64,000 nt of DNA. Source: Larix kaempferi. Taxonomy: Eukaryota; Streptophyta; Pinopsida; Pinales; Pinaceae. Each line of letters begins with the position of its first letter. Within the stretch, counting starts at the first letter, position 1. The DNA lies in NCBI GenBank assembly GCA_027924585.1, contig BSBM01000361.1:40068501-40132500 (forward strand), written 5' to 3'. Made by a program: the position numbers and the translations under genes. The notes beneath the pieces were generated by a model. The model was not told the origin of the DNA. It made no database searches and saw only the letters and a program-made list of their open reading frames with translations. This document shows, piece after piece, positions 46,940 through 59,236 of this stretch.

Positions 46940-47855
46940 CTAGCCCTTGCTAATACTTTTTTCATCATGGTCATGGCATGTATCATGGATCTCATTGAAA
47001 TAAGGGAACATTTTTGTGGCTAGGGAAAATCCTTTACTACTACTATGAACTTTGTCATCCATTTCTTGTTCTTCCATGGTGTTTGTGGCCTTCGGGTTTA
47101 AAGGAGTGAAACCAACAACCAATGTGTAAAATTCTTATATTTGAGGAGGTAGGAGATTGAAGGGCCAGTTGTCGTTCTTTGTATTTCATCATTTGGATGT
47201 TCCAAATCATCATAATTTTGCTCTGAATGATGGTTTACTTCCCATTGCTTAATTCTATCACAACTAAAAAAAGATTGTACGACATGACCATGCTCATGGC
47301 CCCTGCTTTTTAGATGCTTAACTATGTCACGTTTTTCTTGAATTGACTTTATAGGATTAGGAAAAAATCTAGTAAGTACGTTGAACAGTTTCTGTTTGGA
47401 AACATGGTTTCATTGAGTAATTGTTTGTGTAGGTCGTCAACGATGTTGCTTGAATCTCCCTATTGTTTTCAATTTCTTCTTTCGGAGCTAGTATGGAAAC
47501 AACATCATCATCACTATCTCTCCAATAGTCTAATGATTCCAGTTGAGTCTAGTCGATGCGTCGAAGGACTATCGTTTTTACAATCAAATCCTCATTAGGT
47601 TTGGTTTTCGTACCCATATATTCTTCGATGGCGGTTTCTTTTATTATCAAACTCCAATGAGTTACTTTCGACAAGGAATTTTGAAGATTCATCTTCAATA
47701 TTGATGGCTTCAATGTTTTTTATTTCATCACAAACCTTTCCAATATATTTTTCTATTTCTTTGAATATTTTATTTGTCTCTCTCCTAAATTGCTCCAAGA
47801 TCGCAACAAATATTTCATGACGAATCCATGTTGGATGCAATTTGCTATGATCCAA
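46940..47855 (-). pseudogene. Unrecognised broken gene
   Basis: Read on the minus strand, coding-like segments follow one another with a few stops and frame changes. 47855-47595 gives 86 residues starting MDHSKLHPTWIRHEIF. About 47590-47360 gives an acidic segment (YWRDSDDDVVSILAPKEE). About 47410-47100 gives a His/Lys-rich segment (VKHLKSRGHEHGHVVQSFF), and 47122-46940 a last 60 residues. Together about 300 residues, mostly charged and hydrophilic, with a probable coiled coil near the start (EQFRRETNKIFKEIEKYIG). I know no family for it. A TATA box lies about 120 bases upstream of the first Met. It could be an old gene, or part of an element I cannot name. Confidence 0.4.
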
Positions 47856-47972
47856 ATATCATGCTTATTTGCGAAAGCTTAGAATATTTAGTAATAATTG
47901 TACAAAGAATCTCTCTCTCTATATATATTTTAAATGATGAATAAATGATGTACGATGACGAATTTGGCCTAG

Positions 47973-47981
47973 CCTTATATA
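47973..47981 (-). promoter_or_regulatory. TATA box upstream of the unrecognised minus-strand gene
   Basis: On the minus strand it reads TATATAAGG, with a likely start site near 47945 and an ATG at 47855. Spacing fits a plant core promoter. Confidence 0.4.
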
Positions 47982-47989
47982 GACTTTGT

Positions 47990-49552
47990 AAGATGAATTT
48001 CCAAAAGGTCATGCCTTTTGGAAGCATCTGTTCCTAACTAATATTAAATATAATATTGATATCTTTATTTTTGCAACAACCTATCACTTTCACTAATATT
48101 TATTTTCCTTTTTCAAAATATTTTTGGCCTATGATATGGGTAGATATGGGTAGAGCTTGTGAGTGTTCCATGGTTCACCCCCAAGTCCCATAGAGGCCTA
48201 GCTTCATATCTTTCCCTTAGTGTAATATCCAACAACTGTTCTATGGTGAAGATGGATCAATTTTCAAAGGGTTTGCAAAAAAACTATTATTTTCTCTTCT
48301 ATCTTCAACATCTACAAAACCTTAATTCTATCATTTATCTACTCTTAATTCATGTGTGAGATTCATCAATTAAAGTATCATTGAACTAAAATGGACAAAT
48401 TCAAATACAAAAAAATTTAGAACATCCCAAAATCGTGTTCGTAATCATACTATCAATAAAATCTATCAAAATAAGCAAGTTAATAAGTGGACAAACTCAA
48501 CCATTTTTGTTGAAAGTTATAGTTGTGCCTTATAGATGGGAACTTTGCCCATAAAATTTGTCGTCTATTTTAAATAAGAAATCCGAATTAATATAAATGA
48601 AACTAAATAATTAAAATTGAAAATTCTTGATAAATTCAAAATTCCACATAAATTTAAAACAATAGTAACGTGATATAACGTTTGTAACGAAATAATTAAA
48701 AAAATTCATAAAGTAAAATATTATGAAAAGTAATTAAAAAATAAATGTTAGTTTATAAAATAAAAACTTAAACTTTAAACCCGGATCTATCAATCAAGAG
48801 AGATCAAATTTCTTGAGTTTAAATTTAAAAAAGAAATACACCTCAAGACATTGGATCCCTCTCCGTGCTTGATAGATATGGGTTTAAGATGGATCTATGC
48901 TAGTTATAATATTTGAAAATACAAACCAATTAATAGGCCACTAGCACAACCACTTAACTTGTGGGCAATCAACTACCAGTTATTTTTTATGTTTCTCTTT
49001 TTTATAATTGTTTATTTCGAACTTTGAAAGATGCTCATAAAATCAATCTAGACACTACACTTGTCCCATCCTCCTTCAATTTAGGAAAAGCATAGATGGT
49101 AGTCCATCCCAAATTCTAAGATATAAACACCTATACATGTAACAAGTTAAGTACCACTAATTGAGATATTTCTGATATATATATTTTTTATATTGTTTAT
49201 TTTGAAGGATGTTCAAATTTCTAGGTTCTTTGGTGTAAGGATTCCAAGGGCCCTTTGGGTGGGCCCATGAACCACATGAAAAAAAATGTTTATTTTGAAT
49301 TTTGAAAAACAACCCTAAAATAAATCTTAGACAATATATTTGTCTCATCTTCCTACAATCTAGGAAGATCCTATAATCTAGGAAAATGACTCTTTCATCC
49401 ACCCCAAATTGTAAAATATAAATATTTATTGATAAAATAATAATAAATTATATATAAATAACTGTCTAATCCACCCCAAATTCTAAAATATAAACATTTA
49501 TTGATAAAAAAAATAATATATTATATATAAACCATCTCTATAAACTGAAACA
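47990..49552. other. AT-rich intergenic DNA with diverged repeats upstream of the F-box gene
   Basis: No gene is seen. A ~65-bp sequence at 49007-49075 (GTTTATTTCGAACTTTGAAA...) recurs at about 49288-49352 and again at about 53108-53170. A 72-bp unit beginning ATCCACCCCAAATT occurs at 49397 and 49469. Confidence 0.6.
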
Positions 49553-49563
49553 ATATATATAAA
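49553..49563 (+). promoter_or_regulatory. Probable TATA box of the F-box gene
   Basis: TATATATAAAC about 195 bases before the ATG. A similar ATATATAA lies near 49523. The likely start site is about 49590, leaving a leader of about 165 bases. Confidence 0.45.
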
Positions 49564-49756
49564 CAAACGTTCAGTGTAACTAATTTGGGATCGTTAAGTC
49601 CTATAAAAACAAATGTCTCTCGAATATTAACGAGTCTCTCTCGCATAGTACGAGTCATTCGATCAAAACCTGTTCTCCATTTTTTTTTTTATTGGCTCGC
49701 GTTTTTTTCTTGTGGTAACAGTTACCTCTGCATCCCTTTATCCTTACTAAGTTATC

Positions 49757-51196
49757 ATGGCGGCTGCTTCAGATTTATTCTCCAAACTTCCAGATGAATT
49801 GCTGTGCTTCATCATTTCGTATCTGCCAATAAAAGAGGCAGTTAGATCTTCAGTTCTCGCCAAAAGATGGCGATATCTCTACCACCAACTTCCAAAGCTT
49901 CAACTCTCCCCAGATCTTCTTTTGGACCCTGCGGTCATCCCCAATCCACTCACCATTGCACACGTGGAGAGTATTATCTCCAACATTCTGCTCTTACATT
50001 CCTCCGATCTCGAAACCTTCGACGTCTATACGTCAGACGACTGGCATTTTAGCTACGAGAATATATGTAAATGGGTGCAATGTGTAGCCTCAAAGAATGT
50101 CGAAGACCTCTCTCTTCGCCATTTCCAGACACCCTTCGACCCTCTCCATCCAAGGGAGATTTTACCTCCCTCACTTTTCTTATGTAATAAACTCAGTAGT
50201 CTCGCACTTTCGCACTACATTGTCTCCAAAATTCCAACCGGTTTTGGTGGATTCAACCATCTGACTGATTGCTACTTCAACCAAGTGGAATTCAGAGATG
50301 ACAGTTTAGCCCTATTTCTTTCTCATTGCCCGCTTCTCGAGACACTTGAACTATACCGTTGCGTTGTGCCGCAGAATATCACAATTTCTGCTCCTCGCAT
50401 TGGTCATTTAAAAATCGAGGATTCCAACCCAGTGGAGATTTTAACCGTCAACTGCCCGAAGCTTACATTTTTTTCATTAGGCCATGTAAAGGATTTGAGA
50501 GTAAATGGTCTGTCGTTTCAGGGGCTTTCTTCCGTAGTTAGGTTCCTTTACCTGCAGTGTGGAAGTACTGTGATACACAGACTGTCATTGGATTTGGGCA
50601 GAGATGGAACAAACAGTTTATCGGCAGAGAGATGGGTTGAGATAATCAGGAGATTCAAATTCCTGAAAGTATTATCTATTGGAAACCGGAGGGGAGAGAA
50701 GATGCATATCCCTACTACCAACCTGCTCCAAGGGCTTCCTCATCTTGAACGTCTGAATATATATCGCACGCTTTGTCTGGTAAGAAGTTATTTTTTTAAT
50801 ATGTTATATGTATGTTTTGAGTATGAAAGAATTTTGGTATATTGGGGTAGTGATTGGTTTTGGGTTTTCAATTTAATGCAGCGTTTAAGCAAAGATCCCA
50901 GTCCAACAAGTTTAGAGTCTCCACTACTCAATCTTCGGAAGGTATCTGCAGAATGTCGACCCAATTATGATGAGAAGGAGATCGATGTGTTGGTCTGGTT
51001 GCTTGGGAACGCCCCTGCTATTGACACCATGGATGTCGCTGTACCACCACCATCACCAGGACAAGCTGGGGAGGAAGAAAAGTACATACAGCTTTTACAG
51101 AGAATTCTAGATTCCAATTTCAGGAGACCTTCGGCTCCTGCAAGAGTACGTGTAACCGAAGATCCTGCTCTATTGAAACCGAAGATCCTGCTCTAA
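49757..51196 (+). CDS. F-box/LRR/FBD-type protein with one in-frame intron
   Basis: The only convincing host gene. Residues 8-50 are an F-box (LPDELLCFIISYLPIKEAV, then SVLAKRWR), which would bind SKP1 in an SCF ubiquitin ligase. Degenerate leucine-rich repeats follow (about 110-330) and would hold the substrate. An FBD-like end lies at about 395-450 (NLRKVSAECRPNYDEKE). A GT-AG intron fits 50780-50881 (CTG/GTAAGA ... AATGCAG/CG), phase 0 and 102 nt long. Spliced, the product is 445 residues; unspliced, 479. The stop is created within a duplicated GAAGATCCTGCTCTA unit, so the C-terminus may be shortened or altered. The substrate is unknown. Length is typical for the family, and no disabling change is seen. 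Confidence 0.88.
   Translation: MAAASDLFSKLPDELLCFIISYLPIKEAVRSSVLAKRWRYLYHQLPKLQLSPDLLLDPAVIPNPLTIAHVESIISNILLLHSSDLETFDVYTSDDWHFSYENICKWVQCVASKNVEDLSLRHFQTPFDPLHPREILPPSLFLCNKLSSLALSHYIVSKIPTGFGGFNHLTDCYFNQVEFRDDSLALFLSHCPLLETLELYRCVVPQNITISAPRIGHLKIEDSNPVEILTVNCPKLTFFSLGHVKDLRVNGLSFQGLSSVVRFLYLQCGSTVIHRLSLDLGRDGTNSLSAERWVEIIRRFKFLKVLSIGNRRGEKMHIPTTNLLQGLPHLERLNIYRTLCLVRSYFFNMLYVCFEYERILVYWGSDWFWVFNLMQRLSKDPSPTSLESPLLNLRKVSAECRPNYDEKEIDVLVWLLGNAPAIDTMDVAVPPPSPGQAGEEEKYIQLLQRILDSNFRRPSAPARVRVTEDPALLKPKILL
50780..50881 (+). other. Probable intron of the F-box gene, 102 nt and stop-free
   Basis: Donor GTAAGA and acceptor TTTAATGCAG flank an AT-rich segment. Its translation (rich in F, Y, W) is unlike the surrounding LRRs. 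It has a length divisible by three and no in-frame stop, so retention would also give a full protein. Confidence 0.75.
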
Positions 51197-51340
51197 AGAA
51201 ACCTCGGAAGGTCCTGATCTATTGAAACCTTTGGTTCCTGTGGTTCCTGGTTAGCTTTTTCTTTTTTGATTTTGGTTAGCTTTTTCTTATTTTCTTTGGT
51301 TGCAACTTGCACATTGTTGACTCATTCAATACAATATTAG

Positions 51341-51457
51341 ATTGGAGATATCAGTGAGAGTAAAAGTTAAGTTACTGAATACAAGATTGGAGATATCAGT
51401 GAGAGTAAAAGTTAAGTTACTGAATACAAGATTGGAGATTCGGGTAGAGTGAAAATG
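51341..51457 (+). repeat. 45-bp tandem duplication downstream of the F-box gene
   Basis: The unit beginning ATTGGAGATATCAGTGAGAG starts at 51341 and 51386, nearly identical, with a partial third copy at 51431. It lies in the probable 3' untranslated region or just beyond. Confidence 0.85.
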
Positions 51458-53588
51458 ATATTGTGTTTTGTGTATTTATCTATTTATATTGGAAATAAAA
51501 AGATAGTCTCTCAGGGTTTTCATTATAAAGACAAGAGTTACATAGTGGGATTGTCCCTTGTTATTAGAGATTTAATATTTTTCGTAAACATGAATATTGA
51601 TGTTGAAGAAGTAAAATTGAATTTTTGAGCTAGAAACTAAAATGCTTCTTCAAAGCTGTTGTGAATCTAAATTGGCAAAGCCATGTTGTTGATTTTAATG
51701 GCAATAGAACATATCATAGCAATATGGAAAACTTCACCGAGCTTCCCAAATGTATTTCTCAAATAAAATTCCACTTGCCATCGTGTTTACTTTGAGTATA
51801 TAGTAGCGGGATTTAGCTAAATAAAGATCCCTAGAATGGCAAAGCAATAATGTCGAGTAACACCCTGGGTTTAGAGAATTGTTCTTAATTGCCTCGCACT
51901 ATAATCCAGATCAGTTAGAAAAAGCCAATGTTGATTGCCACTACATCTGTTGATTCTTCTGTCGAGCAACTGAACCTTCCCAGAAACCTCTTTAAAAAAA
52001 GAATTTGCACATGCACCCCACTGTGTGTCGAATTTGGAAACATAATTACTACCCTGGGGATTCAATCACTAATACTAACTCCCTGCATACGTATTAAACT
52101 GCATACATATTAAATAACTAATGTGCCTTACGTTGAAGCCATTTGTTTCGTTTCCAACGATGAAGGCTAAGCTATGAACTCTGGGCATATATATTAAATT
52201 AATGTTAGTGTTAGTCCTAAAGTCTACAACTAGACTACTGGGCCATAGAGTTTAGGCATCTCAAATTCAAGGGTATTCAAGAGTTGGTTTAATTGTAATA
52301 TTTTTGGCTATAGATGAAAAGGGATAGAACTTAAAACATTAAGAGCTAAATTTAGACATTTGAAAACATCAAGTTTTATTAAATAAAGATATAAATCTAT
52401 ACTAAGATTATAAAATAAAAAGGAAACAAGTTTTAGAACGAATGATGATGCTAAAAGAAGACTAACCGTCCATAAACATTTGCATCATATTAAAAACACA
52501 TTTCAAAAATATTTCTTAAAAATTCATTTGTGGTTCGAGCATCCATAAAAAAAAACATCTATATAAATGAAATCTACAAGCAAAGACTCAAACTGAATCA
52601 CAAAACTTCAAGCATATGAAAGTCTAAAATAATTCATTTACTAATTTGTGGCACTCATCAATATTTCAGCAACTTTTTTCTTAATTTGCAACGCCCATCA
52701 ATATTTCTTAATAACGCCTGCATTCAACTTCTTTACAAAGATCATGGTAATGAAAAAGAAAAAAATGGATCGAATATTCATATAGATCATGAGAAGGAAA
52801 AACACAAAAAACGTATGGAAATAAGTAATTAACCATATGGAAATAAATATTAACCATATAGTAAAATGTAAATAAGAAAAACTCTAGCTTGTTTTCTCTA
52901 TCTTCTTGCTTCCTATTTTGCTTTGTAGCCTCCTCAATTGTCTTCTCTCACATTCTTTTAGTTAAAAGGGTTGGGATATGAGTTATCCATTCTTAGCTAT
53001 ATGTTATCACTTACCTTCTTTCCGTTATTTTCCACGAATTATTGGTTATCCATTCATCAACTATGAGTTATCCATGCATCTATTACCTTTTTTTGTCTTT
53101 TGTAATTGTTTATTTTGAATTTCGAACTATGCCATAGAATCAATCTAGACAATACACTTGTCTCATTTATCTTTCCCTATCCTTCCAAATTTGAGGTTCC
53201 AAATTTATATGTCGAAATAAAATATGAATTTATAAATATTTCCCCAAGAAGCAAAGAAGCTCCAACTTATACTTCTAATTACTAAATTAGACAAAGATAT
53301 CAATATTTTTTAAGGGATGTTTTCTCTTAAAAAATCGTATGTTTAAAAGTAGATTATTATTATTATTATTATTATTGGAACTAATTTCAATGCACTTAAA
53401 TTCTTATTAATTTAAATTATGTTAATGTTTATATATCATGTGCATTATGTTTGTCTTACACTTATAAAAATATTTTGTGACATTTGTATTTTATTGATAT
53501 TTGTATTTGATGTCATTATGTGCACATGTTCTTGATATAATTTAATAACTATGAATGTCATAACTCCTATCATCCTTGTTACAAATAT
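51458..53588. other. AT-rich intergenic DNA with an ATT microsatellite
   Basis: No gene can be supported. Short frames near 51870-52110 on both strands resemble no family I know. An (ATT)n run is at about 53355-53377. A third copy of the dispersed repeat noted upstream of the F-box gene is at about 53108-53170. Confidence 0.6.
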
Positions 53589-54260
53589 ACTTTTTCCATT
53601 AATAATAACTAATTGATCATTCATTGAATTTTTGAGAGGGAATGATGTTCCAACTTGGATTCCTGATATGTGATAGATGTATAGTCATTATTCCTGATGA
53701 TGTCTTTCTATTATACGTAATTATAATATATTTTTTCCATTAATAATAATTAATTGACAAGGAATGATGTTCCAAATTGGATTCTTGATATATGATAGAT
53801 CTATAGTCATTATTCCTTGATGATGTCTTTCTATTGTACATAATTATAAGTGTATAAGTGTTTTGTACATAATTATAGGTGTGTGACATGACATGATTCT
53901 AGTAAAGCAATGGACTTGTTCTGGACTTGTTCATGTACATATAAATGCAAAAATTAATTCTTTTAAAGGCATTTTATTCATTTTTAAAATAGAATATTTA
54001 ATTTGTAAGAATCATGTCATGATTAAAAATATATGTGAAATAACATTTTGTATCATTTTATGACTTTAAAATACATTCTTTCATAAATATTTCATTTACT
54101 TTTAAATAGAATATTTAATTTATAAGAATCATGTCATGATTAAAAATATATGTAAAATAACATTTTCTATCATTTTATGACTTAAATTTATTTCGATAAA
54201 TACAACTACAGTATTTTCCCTTAAATTTATTTTGATAAAAACAAATACAGTATTTTCCCA
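53589..54260 (+). repeat. Three neighbouring tandem duplications
   Basis: GGAATGATGTTCCAA starts at 53639 and 53761 (period 122, with homologous flanks). AGAATATTTAATTT starts at 53991 and 54108 (period 117). TTAAATTTATTT starts at 54182 and 54221 (period 39). The second copies differ by a few bases. No gene is present. Confidence 0.8.
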
Positions 54261-57200
54261 CTAATTGATATTGTTAGTGAATATTACGATATTTCCTTCT
54301 ATTATTTGTTGTGGAGATCATGGATTATTTGTGATAATTGATTTTGAGACTAGTACTACACCTTTTGAGTGGGTTGTTTTCACCATCATCAAAGGTTTTC
54401 CATTTCTAAATATTGTGCCATTCTTTCTTTGAACGTTTCTTATGACAAGTCATATAATTGACAATGATCGTGATAAGATGTTAACTTATTATTTACTTAT
54501 GTTTTTAATTGAATTTTATTTTATTTTTCTTTTATTTTTAAATTTTTATTATACATATTTGACATTTCAAGATGAAATTAGAATATGCATCTTAATTTCC
54601 TTTTACACAATTTTTTTTTCAAAAAATTTGTTGTTTATAATGTTTATTTATCTAACTTTTGAATTCCTTGAAACTTTTTGCTCATAATGTCTACTTATCT
54701 AAATTTTGAATTCCTTAAAATATTATCAAAACCTTTAAAAAAAAATTGTCTTCATATATCCCTTAAGCTACAACTATTTACTTCATCATATCAAATGTTT
54801 GAAAATGCGAGAACCCACATTAAAACGACATATTGACAATGACAAAGCTTGTTTCCCTTCCTTGAACTCTTGTTAATTAATGCTTCCTTCCTACAACACC
54901 AAAAATTCCTTTGAATGTTGATTAGGCATTGTATTTAACTCCATATATATGAGAAAAAGAAAGAGTTTCATAATTCTCCTGGACCTATAGGAATTACAAC
55001 ATGACAGGGTCAAGTAGTATATTATTGATTTTTTTAGTTTATCCCAAACCACCATCAATTTTGAGTCACCAAACACCTTTTTTACACTCTTATATGCTAC
55101 TACCTTATGATGGGCATGGGATTAATCTGTTAAATAATATTTATCCCATCCATAGCATCAATCTCTCACCTACGGACTTGGATCTTGGTCTCATGATTAC
55201 AATGGTTCAAATTTGACTCAATTTGACCATTTGAGCCATTGGAGAGCTTCATCCCTATATTTAAGGGAGTAATATACTATTTATAGATTATGGAAGTGAT
55301 CATGGAGAATATTACTAATCCTCAAATTTCTAACCATAAAATATTTTGGCATTATTTTTGTAAAAATATTCAAAATTCTAGGGTTTTATATAGTTTCTAA
55401 ACAATTTTGTCTATGTTTAGAGTAAAATTTTCCATGTGAGGGTGCATTCCATAAATTAGAGATCCTTTCCCTGAATTTTAGGGTCCCTCCTTACATTTTT
55501 TACTTGTGAATTGATTCTGTTTAGTTAACTCCAATAATCAAGTTCTACAAGCTTCCTCTACTATTCTAAGTAGGTAGCACCTTCCTTGACTATTTTGAGC
55601 AAATTCCTCACATGCATGAGTTGATCATGTAGTTAATCCTTCATTTGGTTAGGTATGATCTTGTTAACTCATCTATGAGATATGGCATGACTAATTAAGG
55701 TCATTTGAGAGATTGCAATCCCTAACTAGGTTTTCATGCACTAGTGAGAAGTTTGAATTTGTAGTGCCTACCTTTATAATACCACAGTATCCATCAATTC
55801 TAACCTCTAATATCACCACTAGAACCAAAAGTAGAAAAATAAAACCATGAGTATTTACATATAACTTGTAAGAGTGAGAGAATTCTAACAGGGGAAGAGA
55901 AAAAACATACCTGGAAATAAAACATGGAAAAAATTGACTTGCACGAATATGTGCAACATGCCCACACCATCTATAGCATCAACAACTAGCATCCCCATGA
56001 CCAACACTAATAATAGGGAAACAATGTGTGTGGGACAAATATCCACCCAAACTACCTCTTATTCCAATACTAAGATCCCCCAAGACCTTAATCAGTAAAA
56101 CTATGCCAGATGACTATGCTCCCCAACACCTCCTCATCACAACAAGAAAATAAGCACACCCACCTTCTCTAACCACCAAATATCATGCAAAAAACTAACT
56201 CGACCCAAGCACTTTAGTGCTCCATAGGAAGAGAATAACCTTCGTCATGAAGTCCTCCCTTCCCCCTAATCCCCCTTTTTGTGTAGTAAATATCATTTTA
56301 ACCTTAAATATGCATTTAATTACTTCTCTATTTTATTTACATTAGAACCTTTAGTCATGCACCTATAGTTATACCATATGTAACTAAGCAAGGCATTATA
56401 TACAACCCCCCCTTCAGGAAACATCGTCTCGAAGTTGCATCACAATAACATCATGAATACTACAGACCATAGGCTATAGAACCCATTTTACATCATTGTA
56501 CATCAACATCATATGTCGACCATAATAATAATATCATGAATACCAAGGAGCTATAGCAAGCCATCATGTGAAAGCACATCATGATAACATTATCTTCACT
56601 ATATGAGCATGTGTCGTTATAAGGAACATAAAACCACATGTTGTTACCGTAATCTATGATATCGTATCACTGATATAAATAATCAAGACTCACTTACTAA
56701 CTACCGAGTGATATTCATTGTTGTTTAAGAGTGTATGAATGACAATTGAATAATGGCATTTTCATGCCCCCAAGGGATAAACTAAGTATGCATAGGAGAT
56801 CGAACAAGTGTTAATGTGGCCTTTTGTAGGACACTATCTTTGTAAAATTGGCAGTGCCATTGATGTTAGAAAAGGAAATACAAAATGGGTAAGAGGGATG
56901 GCATAAGTGGACCATATAAAATAGAATATAGAAACCTCAAAGGGGATAGAGAATCTTCCCTAATCTTAGATATACAATATCAACTCCTAAATTTGGTCCA
57001 TAAGCACATCATTTTTTGCCCCATTAAACAAACAAGAGGTGTTGTCCTTCAAAAATAGTGTAATAAAACTTTCATTTCATCCTTCCTTCCTTGAAAATCA
57101 AACTTCCATAGTTTTCCATTGGAATTACTGTATTTTAACTGCATGCCTTTTGATGGAGTTGTCTATTCAAAACATTGATTGAATATTATGTTGTATCAAT

Positions 57201-58282
57201 TTCAATTATTTAATACACTATATGAGTATATGATGGATCAATAAGCATTGTGTACTTTCCTATAGAATGCAAATCTCTTTGTTTTCTTTTGGGGCCAAAA
57301 AAAAGATGTATTTTATATTTTATGTAATTTTCTATTTGCCAAATTATTCTTAAGTATTGGCATCATATTTTTGCAAGTTGTCGAGTTGCTCCTTAATGAT
57401 TAGCATGCCAAATCATTCATGAGTCCGAGTTTAACAACCATGGCTAGGAAAGAACCTACATGCTCCAAGAATGGCAATGAAATAGATGGAAGAAACTCTA
57501 CTAAATTTGTCTTGAGGTGTGCGAATTCTTTGGAAACAAAGAGAACGAGAGGATTCATCATCATCCTATAGTTCATGGGATCCACAACTTGTTTGGCAGT
57601 CATGAGTGCGAATCCCCTCCTTCAAAAATGAAAGAAAAAGACATGAATTTAGAGGCCTTTGGTATCACAATCAAGGAAATCACCAAAAGGATATTGAGAA
57701 TAATTACATGTAGAGACTCTGGAAGGAGTTTCAAGCACTTAGGAGTGGGGATTGTATGTAGGAATGAGTTACCCTTCAATATTTTTTGTTTTTAAGAATA
57801 TCTAGACAAATCAAAGCCGTGAGAAAGCTAACTTTCCCAAGGACCAAATTGCAACACCCAAATTTAATGGGAAACCTATGGAAATTAGTGTGTGTGTGTG
57901 GCTTCACAAACTAAATTGTTGCTTTCAAAAGCACCCAATGGGTAAGGAATAAATATTCGAATTTGGCATAGAGGAAGCACTTCTGAATGGTAGTATAAAG
58001 TGCATATGGATATCCAAGAAAACAAGAATCCCAAATTCTCAACTGGGATGTGTATGTACAAATTACTTTCCATTTTGGATGTCAAGAGAAAATGAGTTGC
58101 TTTTGAAAGTTAAGAATAGCTTGTGGAAGTTAAGAACCTTGACTCTCATAAAATATGATCAATGCAAGAATCTTTCTTAATTGAGAAGGTTATCTCAAGT
58201 TGGTCGTTGTGAACTACTTGTTTCATAACCAACTTTTTTCCATAACATCTCATTTTTTAGTAAAAATATCAATGCTAGAGGG
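54261..58282. other. AT-rich intergenic DNA, no supported gene
   Basis: Small frames occur on both strands but none shows a family I recognise. A segment at about 55310-55440 is similar to one at about 61985-62115. The region near 57400-57800 has frames on both strands of up to 92 codons with no recognisable domain. Confidence 0.55.
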
Positions 58283-58287
58283 GTATT
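58283..58287 (+). repeat. Left target-site duplication of the TR-GAG element
   Basis: GTATT, matched at 61340-61344. Confidence 0.88.
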
Positions 58288-59082
58288 TGTTATAATATTC
58301 CTATACTCCATTTTGGTCCTACCAGCATTTTCATTATTTGCATTTACAGTCTTGCATGCATTTCTTCATGCATCATGCATGCAATTGCATGCATCCCAGT
58401 CATCAGTCCCAACACCTAGCCTTAGTTAGCCAGCCCCCAGGAGCTTCTCTCATATCAGTTTTATCCCTCCTGGAGCTTAGTGTGCCCTTCCTCCTTGATT
58501 TAAGGAAGCCACTCGTCCTCTCTCACCTACCACTCAGTTGCACTTCATTTAATTGAGTTATCATCATTTCTTTCCTTTATTTAAGGCTATATTGACTCTC
58601 AACTAACTATATCACTCCGATGGACCTCCAGTGAGACTAGACTGCCCATTCTGACTCCAGTTAGCTCCTCATGCGCCCTCCACTGATCCTCCTTCATTCC
58701 GTTAGTTCCAGTTACACCTACCACACTCAGTTTGACTCAGTTTGACTAATGGTTGACAGTTACTTGAGCATTGATGACTCCATTGATGATGAGATAGACT
58801 TCTAGTTGTGCTCCGATGACACTCCAGTGATCTTTTGATCACTTCATGAAGGCTAATTCGAATTCCCACCTTGGCATTCGAATCCCCATGCATTGTACTA
58901 CTTATTTTTCCATATTATGATTAATGAATTAGTGTGTGTGAAGTACTTTTGCTTCTATCTGAGTTCTACTGTATTATTATTCTGTTGCTCATCTTACTGC
59001 ATTGACCACTCTTAATCTTATTCCTAAATTCTTTCTTGTGAGATATACATCAGCTCTTAGATCTGCTGTGAGGATTTTCACA
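58288..59082 (+). repeat. 5' LTR of the TR-GAG element
   Basis: Starts TGTTATAATATTCC and ends ATTTTCACA. Near 58350-58400 it has an extra GCATGC-rich ~20 bp absent from the 3' LTR, containing several CATGCA words of the RY type. Confidence 0.9.
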
Positions 59083-59094
59083 TGGTATCAGAGC
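59083..59094 (+). other. Primer-binding site of the TR-GAG element
   Basis: TGGTATCAGAGC, complementary to initiator methionine tRNA, follows the LTR without a gap. Confidence 0.9.
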
Positions 59095-59236
59095 ATGTTG
59101 AGAGTATTGTTTATCTCCATTCCTGAGATTTTTTTGCAGGTTATTATCAAGATTTCGAGTGCAGCAGTTTCTGCATTTTTGCAGTAGTAGCAGTTGCAGA
59201 TATTTCTATTGTTTTTGCAGGTCTTCTACAGCTTCC

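Noticed and set aside
51871-52113. Small frames of 61-64 codons on both strands
   Set aside because: No recognisable family, and the surroundings show no coding signal.
57400-57795. Overlapping frames on both strands (67 and 92 codons)
   Set aside because: No domain, promoter or neighbouring exon could be seen; too short to support as a gene.
58702-58893. Minus-strand 63-codon frame repeated at 60965-61150
   Set aside because: It lies within the two LTRs of the TR-GAG element, so the duplication is explained by the LTRs; no independent evidence of coding.
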